Source of the DNA: Elusimicrobia bacterium HGW-Elusimicrobia-3
Lineage (GTDB): Bacteria > Elusimicrobiota > Elusimicrobia > Elusimicrobiales > UBA9959
Direction: 5' to 3'
Assembly (NCBI GenBank): GCA_002840355.1
Contig: PHAL01000013.1
Location: 1 to 46,742 of the forward strand
DNA length: 46,742 nt
A program made the translations under genes and the position numbers. Below the pieces are notes generated by a model. The model worked only from the letters and a program-made list of their open reading frames with translations. It searched no databases and had not been told where the DNA came from. Each line of letters begins with the position of its first letter. The stretch's first letter is position 1. Of this stretch, positions 46,455 through 46,742 are shown in pieces.

Positions 46455-46742
46455 ATGCCGGGCAACTATTTTATAATCAACCCCGCGGCGGGCCACGGCC
46501 GCGCCGGGCGCTTCTGGGAGGCCATGAGCGCCCCGGCGCTGCGCCTCGTCCCGGGCTCCTCTTTCTCGCTGACGGCGCGCCACGGCCACGCCGCCGAGCT
46601 CGCGCGCGCGGCGGCGCTGGCCGGCGCCGACAGGATCATCGCCGTAGGCGGCGACGGCACTTTCTGCGAGGCCCTCGAGGGCGTGCTGGGCGACCCGGAG
46701 GCGGCGCGCCGCAGCCCGGCGCTGGGCGCCGTGCCGGCGGGC
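46455..46742 (+). CDS. Diacylglycerol kinase/YegS family lipid kinase, N-terminal part (cut by window edge)
   Basis: First 96 codons of a gene that continues past the window. Seen: YFIINPAAGHGRAGRFW (N-terminal strand and Gly-rich loop), IIAVGGDGTFCEALEGVL (the GGDGT nucleotide site of the DAGK catalytic family), and LGAVPAG, the start of the conserved PxGTxND motif. Such enzymes phosphorylate diacylglycerol, sphingoid bases or related lipids. Since an alpha-oxoamine synthase is in the same window, a sphingoid substrate is conceivable, but the locus is distant. No clear ribosome site is seen at the ATG. Confidence 0.85.
   Translation, partial: MPGNYFIINPAAGHGRAGRFWEAMSAPALRLVPGSSFSLTARHGHAAELARAAALAGADRIIAVGGDGTFCEALEGVLGDPEAARRSPALGAVPAG

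Noticed and set aside
1-46742. tRNA, rRNA, CRISPR array, insertion sequence or phage attachment site
   Set aside because: No cloverleaf, rRNA-like stretch, regular spaced repeats, transposase or integrase frame was recognised by eye in the gene-free gaps, which are mostly under 200 bp.

Overview
The window comes from a GC-rich, Gram-negative (diderm) bacterium. Beta-barrel proteins, an OmpA domain, a LolA-like carrier, a heptose adenylyltransferase and lipoproteins all point to an outer membrane. The mix of genes (a NifH/NifD-like paralogue, PorV-type barrel proteins, short lysine-rich proteins, frequent ATA isoleucine codons despite high GC) would suit the Elusimicrobiota. That assignment is an inference, not something proven by a marker gene here. 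No rRNA, tRNA, CRISPR array, transposase or phage gene was seen.

Layout. 1-2838 (minus): the 5' part of thiH, preceded by one long frame that joins a NifH-like ATPase, a nitrogenase component-1-like region and the C-terminal half of ThiG. 2926-4394 (plus): a TatD hydrolase and tcdA. 4405-7814 (minus): uraA, glpT and a secreted hydrolase. 7898-13772: signalling genes on both strands (lipoprotein, histidine kinase, YgbA-like protein, PilZ, nucleotidyltransferase, receiver protein, HD-GYP), ending with a GNAT-like protein. 13800-15008: an alpha-oxoamine synthase upstream of that GNAT gene. 15066-20383 (minus): mtnP, cdd, an AccB-like protein with an altered biotin site, a zinc-ribbon/TPR membrane protein, accC and a heptose adenylyltransferase. 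20483-25792 (minus): an envelope export operon (LolA-like carrier, two FtsX-type permeases, ATPase, outer-membrane barrel) interrupted by a palindromic element. 25893-29885 (plus): a three-gene glycosylation operon. 29988-33255 (minus): a surface beta-propeller protein with a T9SS-like C-terminal domain, followed by a PorV-OmpA fusion. 33544-38172: membrane and ATP-grasp genes. 38267-41956 (minus): a GAF/HD-GYP protein, rsmI, a low-molecular-weight phosphatase and glyA. 42065-43732 (plus): dapB and a hydrolase. 43887-44795: two small unusual proteins. 44880-46116 (minus): a compact redox operon (Rieske, glutaredoxin, ferredoxin-thioredoxin-reductase-like, Rieske). 46248-46742 (plus): a 30-residue lysine-rich peptide and the start of a diacylglycerol-kinase-family gene.

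The strongest candidates for something new are the Nif/ThiG chimera (a real fusion or an assembly join must be decided first), the four-gene Rieske/Grx/FTR operon, the AccB-like protein lacking the AMKM context, and the pairing of a PorV-OmpA fusion with a T9SS-like cargo. Several genes have a -10 box only 6-7 nt before the start codon, which suggests leaderless mRNAs.
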